DNA of 64,000 nucleotides, from the NCBI GenBank assembly GCA_016930595.1, contig JAFGGJ010000002.1:50325-114324 (forward strand), given 5' to 3'. The notes beneath the pieces were generated by a model. It made no database searches and had not been told where the DNA came from. It saw only the letters and a program-made list of their open reading frames with translations. Each line of letters starts with the position of its first letter. The stretch's first letter is position 1. This stretch comes from Planctomycetota bacterium (GTDB lineage: Bacteria > Planctomycetota > SZUA-567 > JAFGGJ01). Below are positions 56,601 through 64,000 of this stretch, piece by piece. The translations under genes were made by a program, and so were the position numbers.

Positions 56601-59333
56601 CCCGCGCACGTCCGTCGGCAGCACCACCCACGGCCGGGCGTCCGACGTCAGCGATGAATTCGTCGACGGCTGCGCACCGGGAACCGGCGCCACCACCAGC
56701 GCCCCGGCAACCTTGTTCTTCGGCACCTTTACCGAGAACTTGTCCTGCTTGCGCACCGTGACCTCTATCGTCAGCGTGCGCGCCTCGCCACGGTCGCTCA
56801 GCGTGTTCCCGAGGTCCTGCGAATTGACCAGCATCGGCAGGTAGCCCAGCACGAAGTCCGCCACCTCCCCGAAATGCTTCCTGTCTATCCTTTCCGCCGT
56901 GTCGAACGGTGTGAATGCGGCGGGCCTCATGTCGTGTATCGTCGTCAGCGTCAGCCCGGCTATCTTGTACTGGTGTGGTATTATCCCCCCGAACGGAAGC
57001 TGCCCCCCCACGTATCCGTCCCACGGCACGCCGCCGGAATTCCTTATCGTGTCTTTCAGCAGGTTCGCCTTCCCCGTTGTCCGGGCGTATTGGTTGCCCA
57101 CCAGCAGCGTGTGCCTCGCCAGCCGCGATACCCTCTGCCTCGCCTGCTCGCGGAACCTCCCCCACATCGGCAGGTGCCCCATGTAGAAAAATCCGGTCTC
57201 GTTGTTGCCGTACGTGAGGTCCATGGCGATCAGCGTGACCGCCGGAAGCGGCATCAGGCGCCGTCTCAACACCTCCTCGACCTCGGCGTCTTTCCCGGGC
57301 CTCTCCATGCTCCCCGTCAGGAACATCAGTCTCCTGCGTATCGACGCGTTCCCGCATATCTCGCGCCGCGTCCGTTCCAGGTGTTCCGCCTCCGTCCTCG
57401 CACTCGCCTCGAGATGCAGGAACAGCTCCCGCAGAATTCCTTCCTGCCTCTCCGTCAGGGCGCTCTTCTTCTCTTCAGCCGTTAGCGTCCCGTCGTCCAG
57501 GTATGTCTTCCGCCCGATCTTGTTCAGCAGGCACATCACCGCTATCAGGTCTTCCGCACGCTCTTCCACCGAGCGCATCTCGGCCTGCAGCTTTTCCATC
57601 TCGGCGCTCGCCTCCTCCGTCGCCCCGTTCTCCTTCCCGGATTTCCTGATCTCCTCCAGCCTGAAGTTGATGTCGTTCCTCTCCTCCAGGCAGATGTTCT
57701 TCAGGTGCTTCAGGCGGTCCTGCGCGGGCTCCTTCACCGTGAACGACCTGCCGCCCACGGTTTCCATCTGCGTGCGGAGCTTCTGCAGCAGGGCGTGGCT
57801 CGGTTTCTGCGAATACACGCTCGCCGTGTACCGGTGCTGCGCAAGTTCCTTGTCGAGTTGGTCGATCTCCTCCAGTATCGCCGTCGGGTCCCCGAACACG
57901 TTGTGCGCGTACACCTGTTCCCCGTACAGGCCGTTCGTGTGATCGTTCACCACGCTCAGCAGCACCGGCCTTTCCGGCGGTTCTTTCCCGAACTGCTCCG
58001 CCAGCCTGAGCAGCATCAGCACGTTCGACGCACCGTTCGCTCCCGGCGAAAGCTCCGGGACCGCCGACAGGCTGTCCTTGTACGCCTGGATGTGCACCAC
58101 CTGCCGCCCGGCGTCCTCCGACAGCGGCTTGTCGGCACCTTCCACATCTGCCTTGCCGGGTATGTAGAGCCAGTCGTTCGCAGCCTCCACCGCCTTCCAG
58201 ACGCCCGGCTCCTGCGTTATCTCGGCCTTCGGCGACCCCTCCAGGACCTTCTCCCAGTCCTTCCCCAGCGCCTGCCGCATCGCATCGCGCGTCGCGTAGA
58301 AGCGCGGTACCGACAGCGGCGTCGCCGTCACCTTTTCCGCCGCCTGTCCGTACGTGCCGTGCCCGCTCCTTTTCGGCTCAAGCACTATGATCGCTTCCGC
58401 TCCCAGCTGCACGGCGTCCAGCCACCGGTTGCTGCAGTCGAACTCCACCACCGCCGCCGCTCCGGTCAGCTTTTTCCCCGCCAGGTCCGACGGCAGCGCC
58501 GTTCCGACGTACACCAGGTTGCCGCTGTATCCTTCGGCCGGCAGGTTCGCCGGTTCCACCATGTTCGGGGCCATCTGGTAGAGCCTCGCCGTCCTGCCGC
58601 TTTCGGCCTTCAGCGTGCACTGCCCCGGCACAAATGCCGCCGTCGTGAACTTCATCCTCCCCGCAAGCCACAGCCCCTTCAGCGACTCCGATGCCGCAAG
58701 GTCCGCTTCCAGCGCCTTGCGCGCGGCGTTCGCTTCCGCCGCTTCTGCAAGACCGCCCTTCCCGGCCCCCGCCGCCTTGCGGGCGGCTTCCGTCTTCGTC
58801 TCGACAAGAACGTCCGCCACCGGCAGCAGCGCCATTATTCCCAGCAGCACTCCGCCCGCCGCCAGCAGTGACCTGCGTTTCTGCATTATCCACGCCATCC
58901 CCAGCATCAGCAGCACCAGTACCAGCCCCAGCATCGGCAGTCCCGGCGATTCGACGGTATACTTCACGTACCAGGCGGTTTTCAGGTCCGTCTGCAGCGC
59001 TTCGGCCAGTTGCTTTTCCTGCTGGACGCGCGCCAGTTCCGCCTGCGCCGCCTCCGCTTCGGCCAGCTTCTTCTGCGCTTCCGCCCACCGGTTCGCAGGG
59101 TTGTTTTTCAGCGCCGCTTCCTCGAAGCGGCTGCGGACCATGTCGTCGATCACTCTGTTCCCGGCCTGCCCCACCTGTCTGCCGGGCGCCTTCTCGGCCA
59201 GTGCTTTCAGCTCCCGGTAGACCCTGTCGCCTTCGCTCTGCCCTGCTCCGGCCGCGCGGCACACGGCAAGACATAATACCGGCAGCAGCAGCCGCGCCAT
59301 CCGTCTCGTCCCGCTTTGTTTTTCCGTTTTCAC
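53670..59333 (-). CDS. Giant FtsX-type ABC permease with PA-like and degenerate M28 peptidase-like ectodomain (1887 aa)
   Basis: FtsX core VAIPIILGATIILNTMLGSVMERKREIGIYNAIGL; PA-like and M28-like segments; GTGA overlap with upstream ATPase gene. Confidence 0.85.
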   Translation of the reverse strand: MKTEKQSGTRRMARLLLPVLCLAVCRAAGAGQSEGDRVYRELKALAEKAPGRQVGQAGNRVIDDMVRSRFEEAALKNNPANRWAEAQKKLAEAEAAQAELARVQQEKQLAEALQTDLKTAWYVKYTVESPGLPMLGLVLVLLMLGMAWIMQKRRSLLAAGGVLLGIMALLPVADVLVETKTEAARKAAGAGKGGLAEAAEANAARKALEADLAASESLKGLWLAGRMKFTTAAFVPGQCTLKAESGRTARLYQMAPNMVEPANLPAEGYSGNLVYVGTALPSDLAGKKLTGAAAVVEFDCSNRWLDAVQLGAEAIIVLEPKRSGHGTYGQAAEKVTATPLSVPRFYATRDAMRQALGKDWEKVLEGSPKAEITQEPGVWKAVEAANDWLYIPGKADVEGADKPLSEDAGRQVVHIQAYKDSLSAVPELSPGANGASNVLMLLRLAEQFGKEPPERPVLLSVVNDHTNGLYGEQVYAHNVFGDPTAILEEIDQLDKELAQHRYTASVYSQKPSHALLQKLRTQMETVGGRSFTVKEPAQDRLKHLKNICLEERNDINFRLEEIRKSGKENGATEEASAEMEKLQAEMRSVEERAEDLIAVMCLLNKIGRKTYLDDGTLTAEEKKSALTERQEGILRELFLHLEASARTEAEHLERTRREICGNASIRRRLMFLTGSMERPGKDAEVEEVLRRRLMPLPAVTLIAMDLTYGNNETGFFYMGHLPMWGRFREQARQRVSRLARHTLLVGNQYARTTGKANLLKDTIRNSGGVPWDGYVGGQLPFGGIIPHQYKIAGLTLTTIHDMRPAAFTPFDTAERIDRKHFGEVADFVLGYLPMLVNSQDLGNTLSDRGEARTLTIEVTVRKQDKFSVKVPKNKVAGALVVAPVPGAQPSTNSSLTSDARPWVVLPTDVRGTVRLRGDFMNRTSLLAFEYDPEFRRVQGALDFGMGEKRFASTMNIAHGTQFESRNVVAFWARKVDLVGLSDPLSLRPASDIDVIDARQDSLPQHFSTAGLAAVSISKYVPTSRDGTGCVFMESGATFKLKIGTGLAVNSTEEDPQGSGFSMDVGALKNLVLTSATDMWRLTDARLTLLNQKGVVNDTAEAFNEAAMDQMKSLEEARAASRTDEILMAAEEARGLAYRAYVRGRGTISDLIKAVVIFLALVIPFCFFVMKLVTPYTDLNRQMVLFGGIFLVMVILLQFVHPAFEVAQMPQVVILAFIILGLAIFVSGILVGRFNSSMNQAVEEVLMADSIDAPQSRLAGVAFMVGVNNMKRRRIRTTLTTATIILVTFTMLSVISVGQDVEPVQLKLGGETPYDGFVYANPGLGPIDPVQMHRIRAHFEGRAAKASRAWVERKDTHGVYLPYAVTPVIPIRGASVKSLSAKVLLGLEVAENGFLGPMAVKGRWFSANDVPEMVLSEKAAGLLGITPGNLSEKKVWLNGVQLEVVGLIDDKSLEDMKDIAGVPVLPLLVEAGREKHLQGMAMRSEAAKSGLLQAGDFANIPGTRVARPEDIAIVPLGYARMLGNAQFRTLSVKYDREEGATPEEISQKVWDDANKLIRFQDVRLSVGLKTAVTAGKTETRLDAGQYALASSSSAEVGGVLKVAIPIILGATIILNTMLGSVMERKREIGIYNAIGLNPTHVMVFFLAESLVFGLVGSVAGYLIGQMLSLVVSRVVDLNLNYSSLSVMLVIFLTITTVLLSTIYPAMMAARAAVPSGQRRWSLPQPEGDQIRVNFPFVYDASRVVGACAYLYDFMKQNSEASVGKFLAAIGPVGRVPAEAVPGAEEQSDTAYAMLFDVAPAPFDLGVNQKMEVYACFDERVHAHMLTVHLTRMSGQKSNWVTVNQPFLETLRKRLLSWRSQKLETQEAYRKQGEELFRHAIDLPVKDGV

Positions 59334-60106
59334 TGTGTCTGCTCTTCTTCTATCACGCCCACCTGGATGTCCAGGTCTTCACGTTTTTCTATCCGTTCTA
59401 TCATCCCGTCGCGTATCCACGTCACCCTGTCGCAGATGTCCAGCATCTTGTGGTCGTGCGTCGCGCTGATTACCGTCACCCCCATCTGCCGGCACAGTTC
59501 TTTCAGCATCGCGATGATTTCCGCCCCCGTCCTCAGGTCCAGGTTCGCAGTCGGCTCGTCCGCAAGCACTATCGCGGGGTTGTTCGCCAGCGAGCGCGCT
59601 ATCGCCACCCGCTGGTGCTGCCCTCCCGACATCCTCCCGGGACGGTGGTTCCATCTTTCCCCCAGGCCCACTTTTTTCAGCAGGTCGTACGACCTGTCGC
59701 GCGCCTCGTCGGGGTCGACGTTCGCGAACGTCATCGGCATCATGACGTTTTCCAGCGCCGTCAGCATCGGCAGCAGGTTGAACGACTGGAATATGTACCC
59801 TATCTTCCTGCATCTCAGCCACGCCAGTTCGTAGCTGTCCAGCGCCGCTATGTCCACCTCGTCTATGAAAACCATCCCTTCCGTCGGCTTGTCCAGGCCG
59901 CCTATCATGTTGAACAGCGTGCTCTTCCCCGACCCCGACGGCCCCATTATCGCCATGTATTCACCGCGCATTATGTCCAGGTCCACGCCTCTCAGGGCAT
60001 GCGTCTGCACGCTTCCCATCTCGTAGACCTTCGTCACTCCCAGCGTCCGGACCACTATGTCCGGCTCCAGCAGCGTCCCCGTCCCGTTCTTGGCCGTTTC
60101 GTTCAT
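59330..60106 (-). CDS. ABC transporter ATP-binding protein (LolD/MacB type)
   Basis: MGPSGSGKSTLFNMIGGLDKPTEG, MSGGQHQRVAIARSLANNPAIVLADEPTANLD. Confidence 0.93.
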   Translation of the reverse strand: MNETAKNGTGTLLEPDIVVRTLGVTKVYEMGSVQTHALRGVDLDIMRGEYMAIMGPSGSGKSTLFNMIGGLDKPTEGMVFIDEVDIAALDSYELAWLRCRKIGYIFQSFNLLPMLTALENVMMPMTFANVDPDEARDRSYDLLKKVGLGERWNHRPGRMSGGQHQRVAIARSLANNPAIVLADEPTANLDLRTGAEIIAMLKELCRQMGVTVISATHDHKMLDICDRVTWIRDGMIERIEKREDLDIQVGVIEEEQTQ

Positions 60107-61398
60107 TCGTCCACCCTCAGGGCGTCCACGGGCTTCATGCTGCCCGCCAGCAGCGCGGGGAACACCGCTCCTATCACCGCAAGCAGCAGCCCGGACAGCA
60201 TCGACAGTCCCACCACTTTCAGCCCCTCTCCCAGCGGAAAGCACCTCATCCCGAACACCCCGAACTGTATCGCCGCCGCCGCCACCGCCACCGCGGTCCC
60301 CAGCACTATGCCTATTCCCGCCCCCACCAGCCCCAGCATCCCGGACTCCAGCAGGAACAGCTTCACCACCAGCGAATCCAGCGCCCCAAGGCACTTCATC
60401 GTCCCGATCTCACGGAACCTCTCCGCCACGCTCATCAGCATCGCGTTCGCTATCCCCACCGCGCATGTCAGCAGCGCCATCACTATCAGCCACGTGTCCA
60501 GCGGGTTCCCCTTCAGCGTCGCCTGCACGTTTATTCCCGCTCGCCTGAGCCTGGTGGCGAGGTCCGATGCCTCCCTCTTTGTCTTCTCCTGCGCCACCAC
60601 CTCTCTCAGCACCTTTATCGCCTCCTCCAGTCCCCCGCGGCGCTCCGCAAGGTCCAGGAACAGCGCCAGCTGCTCCAGCCCGTCGTCGTTCAGGCGCGAC
60701 GGCGTCCCCGCCATGCCCACCAGCGTCTCTTTCCGCAGCCTCAACGCCCCTTCCAGTTCCTCCTCCATGCCGGCCGGACCTGCCCCGGTTTCGAGCCATA
60801 CTCCCAGCCGGATCTGCTCCTCCAGCAGCTTCTTCCGCTCCCCCAGGCTTTCGACCGCGAGACGCGCATCCTCGACGTCCGCACGCGCCTTCGTCAGGTC
60901 TTCCGGCACCGCCTCCGGGTCCGCCTCGATGTCCCCCAGCTCCTTCTCCCTTTCCACCAGGTTGTGCTTCCCGTTCCTGAGCGGCGCGGCGATCTTCTTC
61001 ATCTCGGCCTGCTGGCTCTCGATTTCGCCCATCCCCAGTTTCACGGCGAGGTCCTTCCGCTCTCCCGCTCCCAGGCTTTCCACCAGCGCCGCCGCCCCGA
61101 TCTTCTCCGATGCCTCCGCCACCGTTTCCAGCTTCGTCTGCTCCGCCTCCGACAGCTTCTGCGACAGCTTGGCCAGGTTGTATCCCCCCTGGTTCGCAAG
61201 CCCGGTGTACGCCAGGAACGCTATCGCGAGTATTATCGAAACCATTGTCACCATCGACCGCATCATCCGTATCTTCAGGCCCCCCAGCACCAGGGCGAAC
61301 AGCGTCTTGTTCGGCAACGGCGCCCAGCCGTACTTCAGCTTCTCCAGCAGCTCGTCGCCGTAGAGATGTTCCGCTTCCGCGTGCTCCGGATCGCCCAT
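60103..61398 (-). CDS. FtsX-type ABC permease (MacB-like) with coiled-coil periplasmic region
   Basis: C-terminal MALLTCAVGIANAMLMSVAERFREIGTMKCLGALDS; ATGA overlaps at both ends. Confidence 0.9.
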   Translation of the reverse strand: MGDPEHAEAEHLYGDELLEKLKYGWAPLPNKTLFALVLGGLKIRMMRSMVTMVSIILAIAFLAYTGLANQGGYNLAKLSQKLSEAEQTKLETVAEASEKIGAAALVESLGAGERKDLAVKLGMGEIESQQAEMKKIAAPLRNGKHNLVEREKELGDIEADPEAVPEDLTKARADVEDARLAVESLGERKKLLEEQIRLGVWLETGAGPAGMEEELEGALRLRKETLVGMAGTPSRLNDDGLEQLALFLDLAERRGGLEEAIKVLREVVAQEKTKREASDLATRLRRAGINVQATLKGNPLDTWLIVMALLTCAVGIANAMLMSVAERFREIGTMKCLGALDSLVVKLFLLESGMLGLVGAGIGIVLGTAVAVAAAAIQFGVFGMRCFPLGEGLKVVGLSMLSGLLLAVIGAVFPALLAGSMKPVDALRVDE

Positions 61399-62258
61399 CA
61401 GGACCCCTCGTCCCTCTCCCCCTTGCCCTCTATGCTCCCCACCTGGATGTTCAACTGGCTCCTGAGCTCCATCTTCTCCACCTTCCCGTCGCGGATGCTC
61501 ACCACCCTGTCCGATACCGACAGCATCTTGTGATCGTGCGTCGCCGTGATTATCGTCACACCGCGGTCCTTGCTCAGCTTGCTCAGGCGCGTGATGATTT
61601 CCTCGCCGGTGTGCGTGTCCAGGTTACCCGTCGGCTCGTCCGCCAGTATGATGCTCGGGTCGTTCGCAAACGACCTCGCTATCGCAACGCGCTGCTGCTG
61701 CCCTCCGGACAGCTCGTCCGGCCGGTGGTGCAGCCGGTCCCCCAGCCCCACGGCGTCCAGCAGTTCCGACGCCCGCCGGTTGGCGTGCTCAACTTCGATG
61801 CCCCCCAGGAGCAGCGGCAGCGCCACGTTCTGCAGCGCCGTCATCACCGGAATTATGTTGTACGTCTGGAAGATGTACCCTATGCACCGGTTCCTGAACC
61901 GCGCCTGCTGTACCCTCGACAGCGCCCCGAGGTCCACACCCTGCACCTTCACGTCTCCCGCCGTCGGCTTGTCCAGGCCCCCTATCATGTTGAACAGCGT
62001 GCTCTTCCCCGACCCCGACGGCCCCATTATCGACAGGTACTCGCCCGCATATACGTCCAGCGATACCCCCTGAAGCGCCCATACCGTCTCCCCCTCCATC
62101 GCGTACGAACGCTTCACCCCGCGCACCGATACCACCACTCTCCTGTCGCGGGCGTAGTCCGGCAGCAGAGCATTACCCGCGTAGATGTCTTCCGTGTCCG
62201 GAGCGTTCTCTGCCGGGGCCGGCTCCTGGCCGGCCTGCTGCCGGGGATCTTCTGCCAA
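61398..62258 (-). CDS. ABC transporter ATP-binding protein (LolD/MacB type)
   Basis: MGPSGSGKSTLFNMIGGLDKPTAG, LSGGQQQRVAIARSFANDPSIILADEPTGNLD; TTG start with GGAGG RBS. Confidence 0.93.
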   Translation of the reverse strand: MAEDPRQQAGQEPAPAENAPDTEDIYAGNALLPDYARDRRVVVSVRGVKRSYAMEGETVWALQGVSLDVYAGEYLSIMGPSGSGKSTLFNMIGGLDKPTAGDVKVQGVDLGALSRVQQARFRNRCIGYIFQTYNIIPVMTALQNVALPLLLGGIEVEHANRRASELLDAVGLGDRLHHRPDELSGGQQQRVAIARSFANDPSIILADEPTGNLDTHTGEEIITRLSKLSKDRGVTIITATHDHKMLSVSDRVVSIRDGKVEKMELRSQLNIQVGSIEGKGERDEGS

Positions 62259-62385
62259 TGTCGCCTCCGCTGGTCGAAGCCGCCTGCCGCGTACGAAAAA
62301 TCAATGTTACTCCACCCTCCCCCTCCGTCAAGCCCCGCAGCTCTCCGCGTTTCGCCTCTCCACCCAGGGCACGCGCCGGACGGCC

Positions 62386-63546
62386 TCAGCGGGTCCTCAG
62401 CGCCCGGATGAGACGCTTTACCGCAAATGAACACCTCTGGCTCAGCCCCACCGCGTTCCCGGGCCCGGTCCGGTTCAACAGTATCCGCCCGGGATGCGGC
62501 CACAGGTACTTGCGTATCAGGCCCACCCTTCTGCCTAACGGCATGCGCATCCGGTGCACCATCTGGACAAGCCCGTCCGGCAGGTTTTCAGGGCCGCCCA
62601 TTGCTATCCTGTCGCAAACCGCGCGCTCCCCTTCGGCGAGTTCCTCGTCGAGATATCTCAACCCGGGGCTGGCCGGTATCACCCCGAACGTGTGCTGCAC
62701 CGCCCGCATCGTCGCCATGATGTAGAACCCGAAGCCCCAGCGCCTCACAAGTTCCACCCATCTGTGCCGGAATACCGACTCCTTCCTGAACAGCGCCGCA
62801 CAGTCCACCAGCCATCTCAGGCTCTGGGCCCGGGGCACCGTCCAGTAGTGGCAGCTCAGAAGCATCAGGGCGTCGATGTCGGACAACCTCTGGCAGCCGC
62901 CTTCCCCGCACGGCACCTCTTCCGCACGCGTCCCTATTTCAAGGAACGCTCCTTCCGGCAGGTCGTCGTATTGCCCGTGGTGTATGTCCACGACGGGCTT
63001 GCCTTCCGTCGCCAGCGGCAGCTCGTTCCCCTCGGTTTCAAAGTATTCCAGCAGCTTCCCGTGCACCGCCGGATGCCGGTAGCCGAGTTTTCCCAGGGCC
63101 GCTTTCGCCGCTTCCAGGTGGTACCGCCCTCTCGGCAGAATTATGTCTATGTCCCCGGATCTCCGCAGCGTCGCATCGCCGTAGAGCTGCTCCGACAGAA
63201 ACGGACCCTTGTACATGACGTAAGGTACCTGCGCCGCCGTCAGCGCAAGGGCCGCCGCTTCCGCCGCACGGGTCGCCTCCAGCATCGCCGCCGTGTGTTT
63301 CATGAAAACCGGTCGCAGCAGACCCTTGACCGTCTCCAGGTATTGGTCGCAGGGCTGCGCCTGCTTCACGGCGCGGTTGAGGTGCCCGGCGAGTCCCAGT
63401 TCATCCGCCGCAGCCACGAGCTTTTCCGCAGGGACGCGCGGCGGCGGCTCTTCACCGGCGCCGGTGTCGAAAAGGTGCCGGATCTCCGCCCCAAGGGCCG
63501 CGCGCGCCTCCGCGCTGACAACGCGGTCTCGCTCCAGTCGCGGCAC
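62386..63546 (-). CDS. Nucleotidyltransferase family protein (uncharacterised NTase type)
   Basis: QVPYVMYKGPFLSEQLYGDATLRRSGDIDIILPRGR, VVDIHHGQYDD; GTG start at 63546 with GGAGG RBS. Confidence 0.8.
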   Translation of the reverse strand: MPRLERDRVVSAEARAALGAEIRHLFDTGAGEEPPPRVPAEKLVAAADELGLAGHLNRAVKQAQPCDQYLETVKGLLRPVFMKHTAAMLEATRAAEAAALALTAAQVPYVMYKGPFLSEQLYGDATLRRSGDIDIILPRGRYHLEAAKAALGKLGYRHPAVHGKLLEYFETEGNELPLATEGKPVVDIHHGQYDDLPEGAFLEIGTRAEEVPCGEGGCQRLSDIDALMLLSCHYWTVPRAQSLRWLVDCAALFRKESVFRHRWVELVRRWGFGFYIMATMRAVQHTFGVIPASPGLRYLDEELAEGERAVCDRIAMGGPENLPDGLVQMVHRMRMPLGRRVGLIRKYLWPHPGRILLNRTGPGNAVGLSQRCSFAVKRLIRALRTR

Positions 63547-63711
63547 CTTGGCCCTCCACGCACCGGTTCCCCCCGGCGCGTACAGAATATAGTCGCACGC
63601 GTCTCCCGTGTCAAACCTTGCCGCCGCCGCGGGTGTTTGACGAAAACTCCCCAGGCGGTACCCTTTCCCTCTCCGGGCGGCGCGTCGCCGTCCGAACAGG
63701 ACGGGCCCGCA

Positions 63712-64000
63712 ATGCTGCGATACGTTCCCATTCTGGTGACGGTGGTGATCTGGTCGTGGTCGGACGTGTTTATCAAGCATCTCCAGACGGCCGGGTTCGA
63801 CTCTTTCAGCCAGAACTTCTACCGGTATGCGGTGAGTGCCGTCGTGATGCTCGTCATCGCCGCTCTGACCGACCGCCAGGGTCTCAGGAAGACCTTCTCT
63901 TCCCCGGCGTTCATCGTCGCCGGCCTCTTCTGCGCGGCCTACCAGACTTCCGCCGTCCTCGGTCTCTACTACGTCTTCCCGGCGTTCAGCGCGCTCATCA
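63712..64000 (+). CDS. EamA/DMT-family transporter, truncated at window end
   Basis: Manual translation from ATG 63712: MLRYVPILVTVVIWSWSDVFIKHLQTAGFDSFSQNFYRYAVSAVVMLVIAALTD..., open to the window edge. Confidence 0.8.
   Translation, partial: MLRYVPILVTVVIWSWSDVFIKHLQTAGFDSFSQNFYRYAVSAVVMLVIAALTDRQGLRKTFSSPAFIVAGLFCAAYQTSAVLGLYYVFPAFSALI

Noticed and set aside
53670-59333. Active M28 metallopeptidase
   Set aside because: Most zinc-ligand positions are replaced (AYKDS, GANGASN, TNGLYG, FTPFDT)
58691-61363. 890-aa plus-strand ORF opposite the ABC genes
   Set aside because: Ser/Pro/Arg-rich antisense reading of intact ATPase, permease and giant FtsX genes; typical high-GC artefact
1-64000. 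Mobile elements, prophage, CRISPR-Cas or restriction-modification systems
   Set aside because: No transposase, integrase, phage structural, Cas or R-M motifs seen in any ORF, and no direct-repeat array noticed

Overview
GC-rich bacterial chromosomal window with about 48 protein-coding genes, two tandem tRNAs and several consensus-like sigma70 promoters and intrinsic terminators. I saw no CRISPR array, transposase or prophage module. Gene content (secreted VIT/VWA protein, Ser/Thr kinase with TPRs, DUF6785-like membrane proteins, many lipoproteins) suggests a PVC/planctomycete-like or related lineage; this is inference. Ordinary metabolic genes include Glu/Leu dehydrogenase, pyrF, truD, proA, mtnA, cysK, iolB and a GH2 beta-mannosidase. 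Five regions merit attention. (1) 12.6-16.8 kb: four-gene operon behind a perfect TTGACA-17-TATAAT promoter, combining two ATPase-less MshEN-type proteins, an RsbW-like kinase with HU-like and pseudo-receiver regions, and a STAS/Zn-ribbon/pseudo-HATPase fusion; it looks like a c-di-GMP-coupled partner-switching module. (2) 34.3-38.2 kb: standalone PTS EIIA followed by two tandem cassettes of CPA-type antiporter plus PII-like protein, with a 26-aa loop identical between the two PII-like copies despite 13 synonymous codon differences. (3) 47.9-62.3 kb: tightly packed operon with two LolD/MacB-type ATPases, an FtsX permease, a 1887-aa FtsX fused to a PA/degenerate M28 peptidase ectodomain, two large DUF6785/OPT-like membrane proteins and a PqqD-like protein. 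(4) 28.2-33.2 kb: six-gene sulfur operon (cysK, DUF39 and NIL-ferredoxin homocysteine biosynthesis, Rrf2, LarE, ThiI-like). (5) A Ser/Thr kinase with zinc ribbons, LamG-like domain and TPRs. All family calls come from reading translated motifs; no database search was run.
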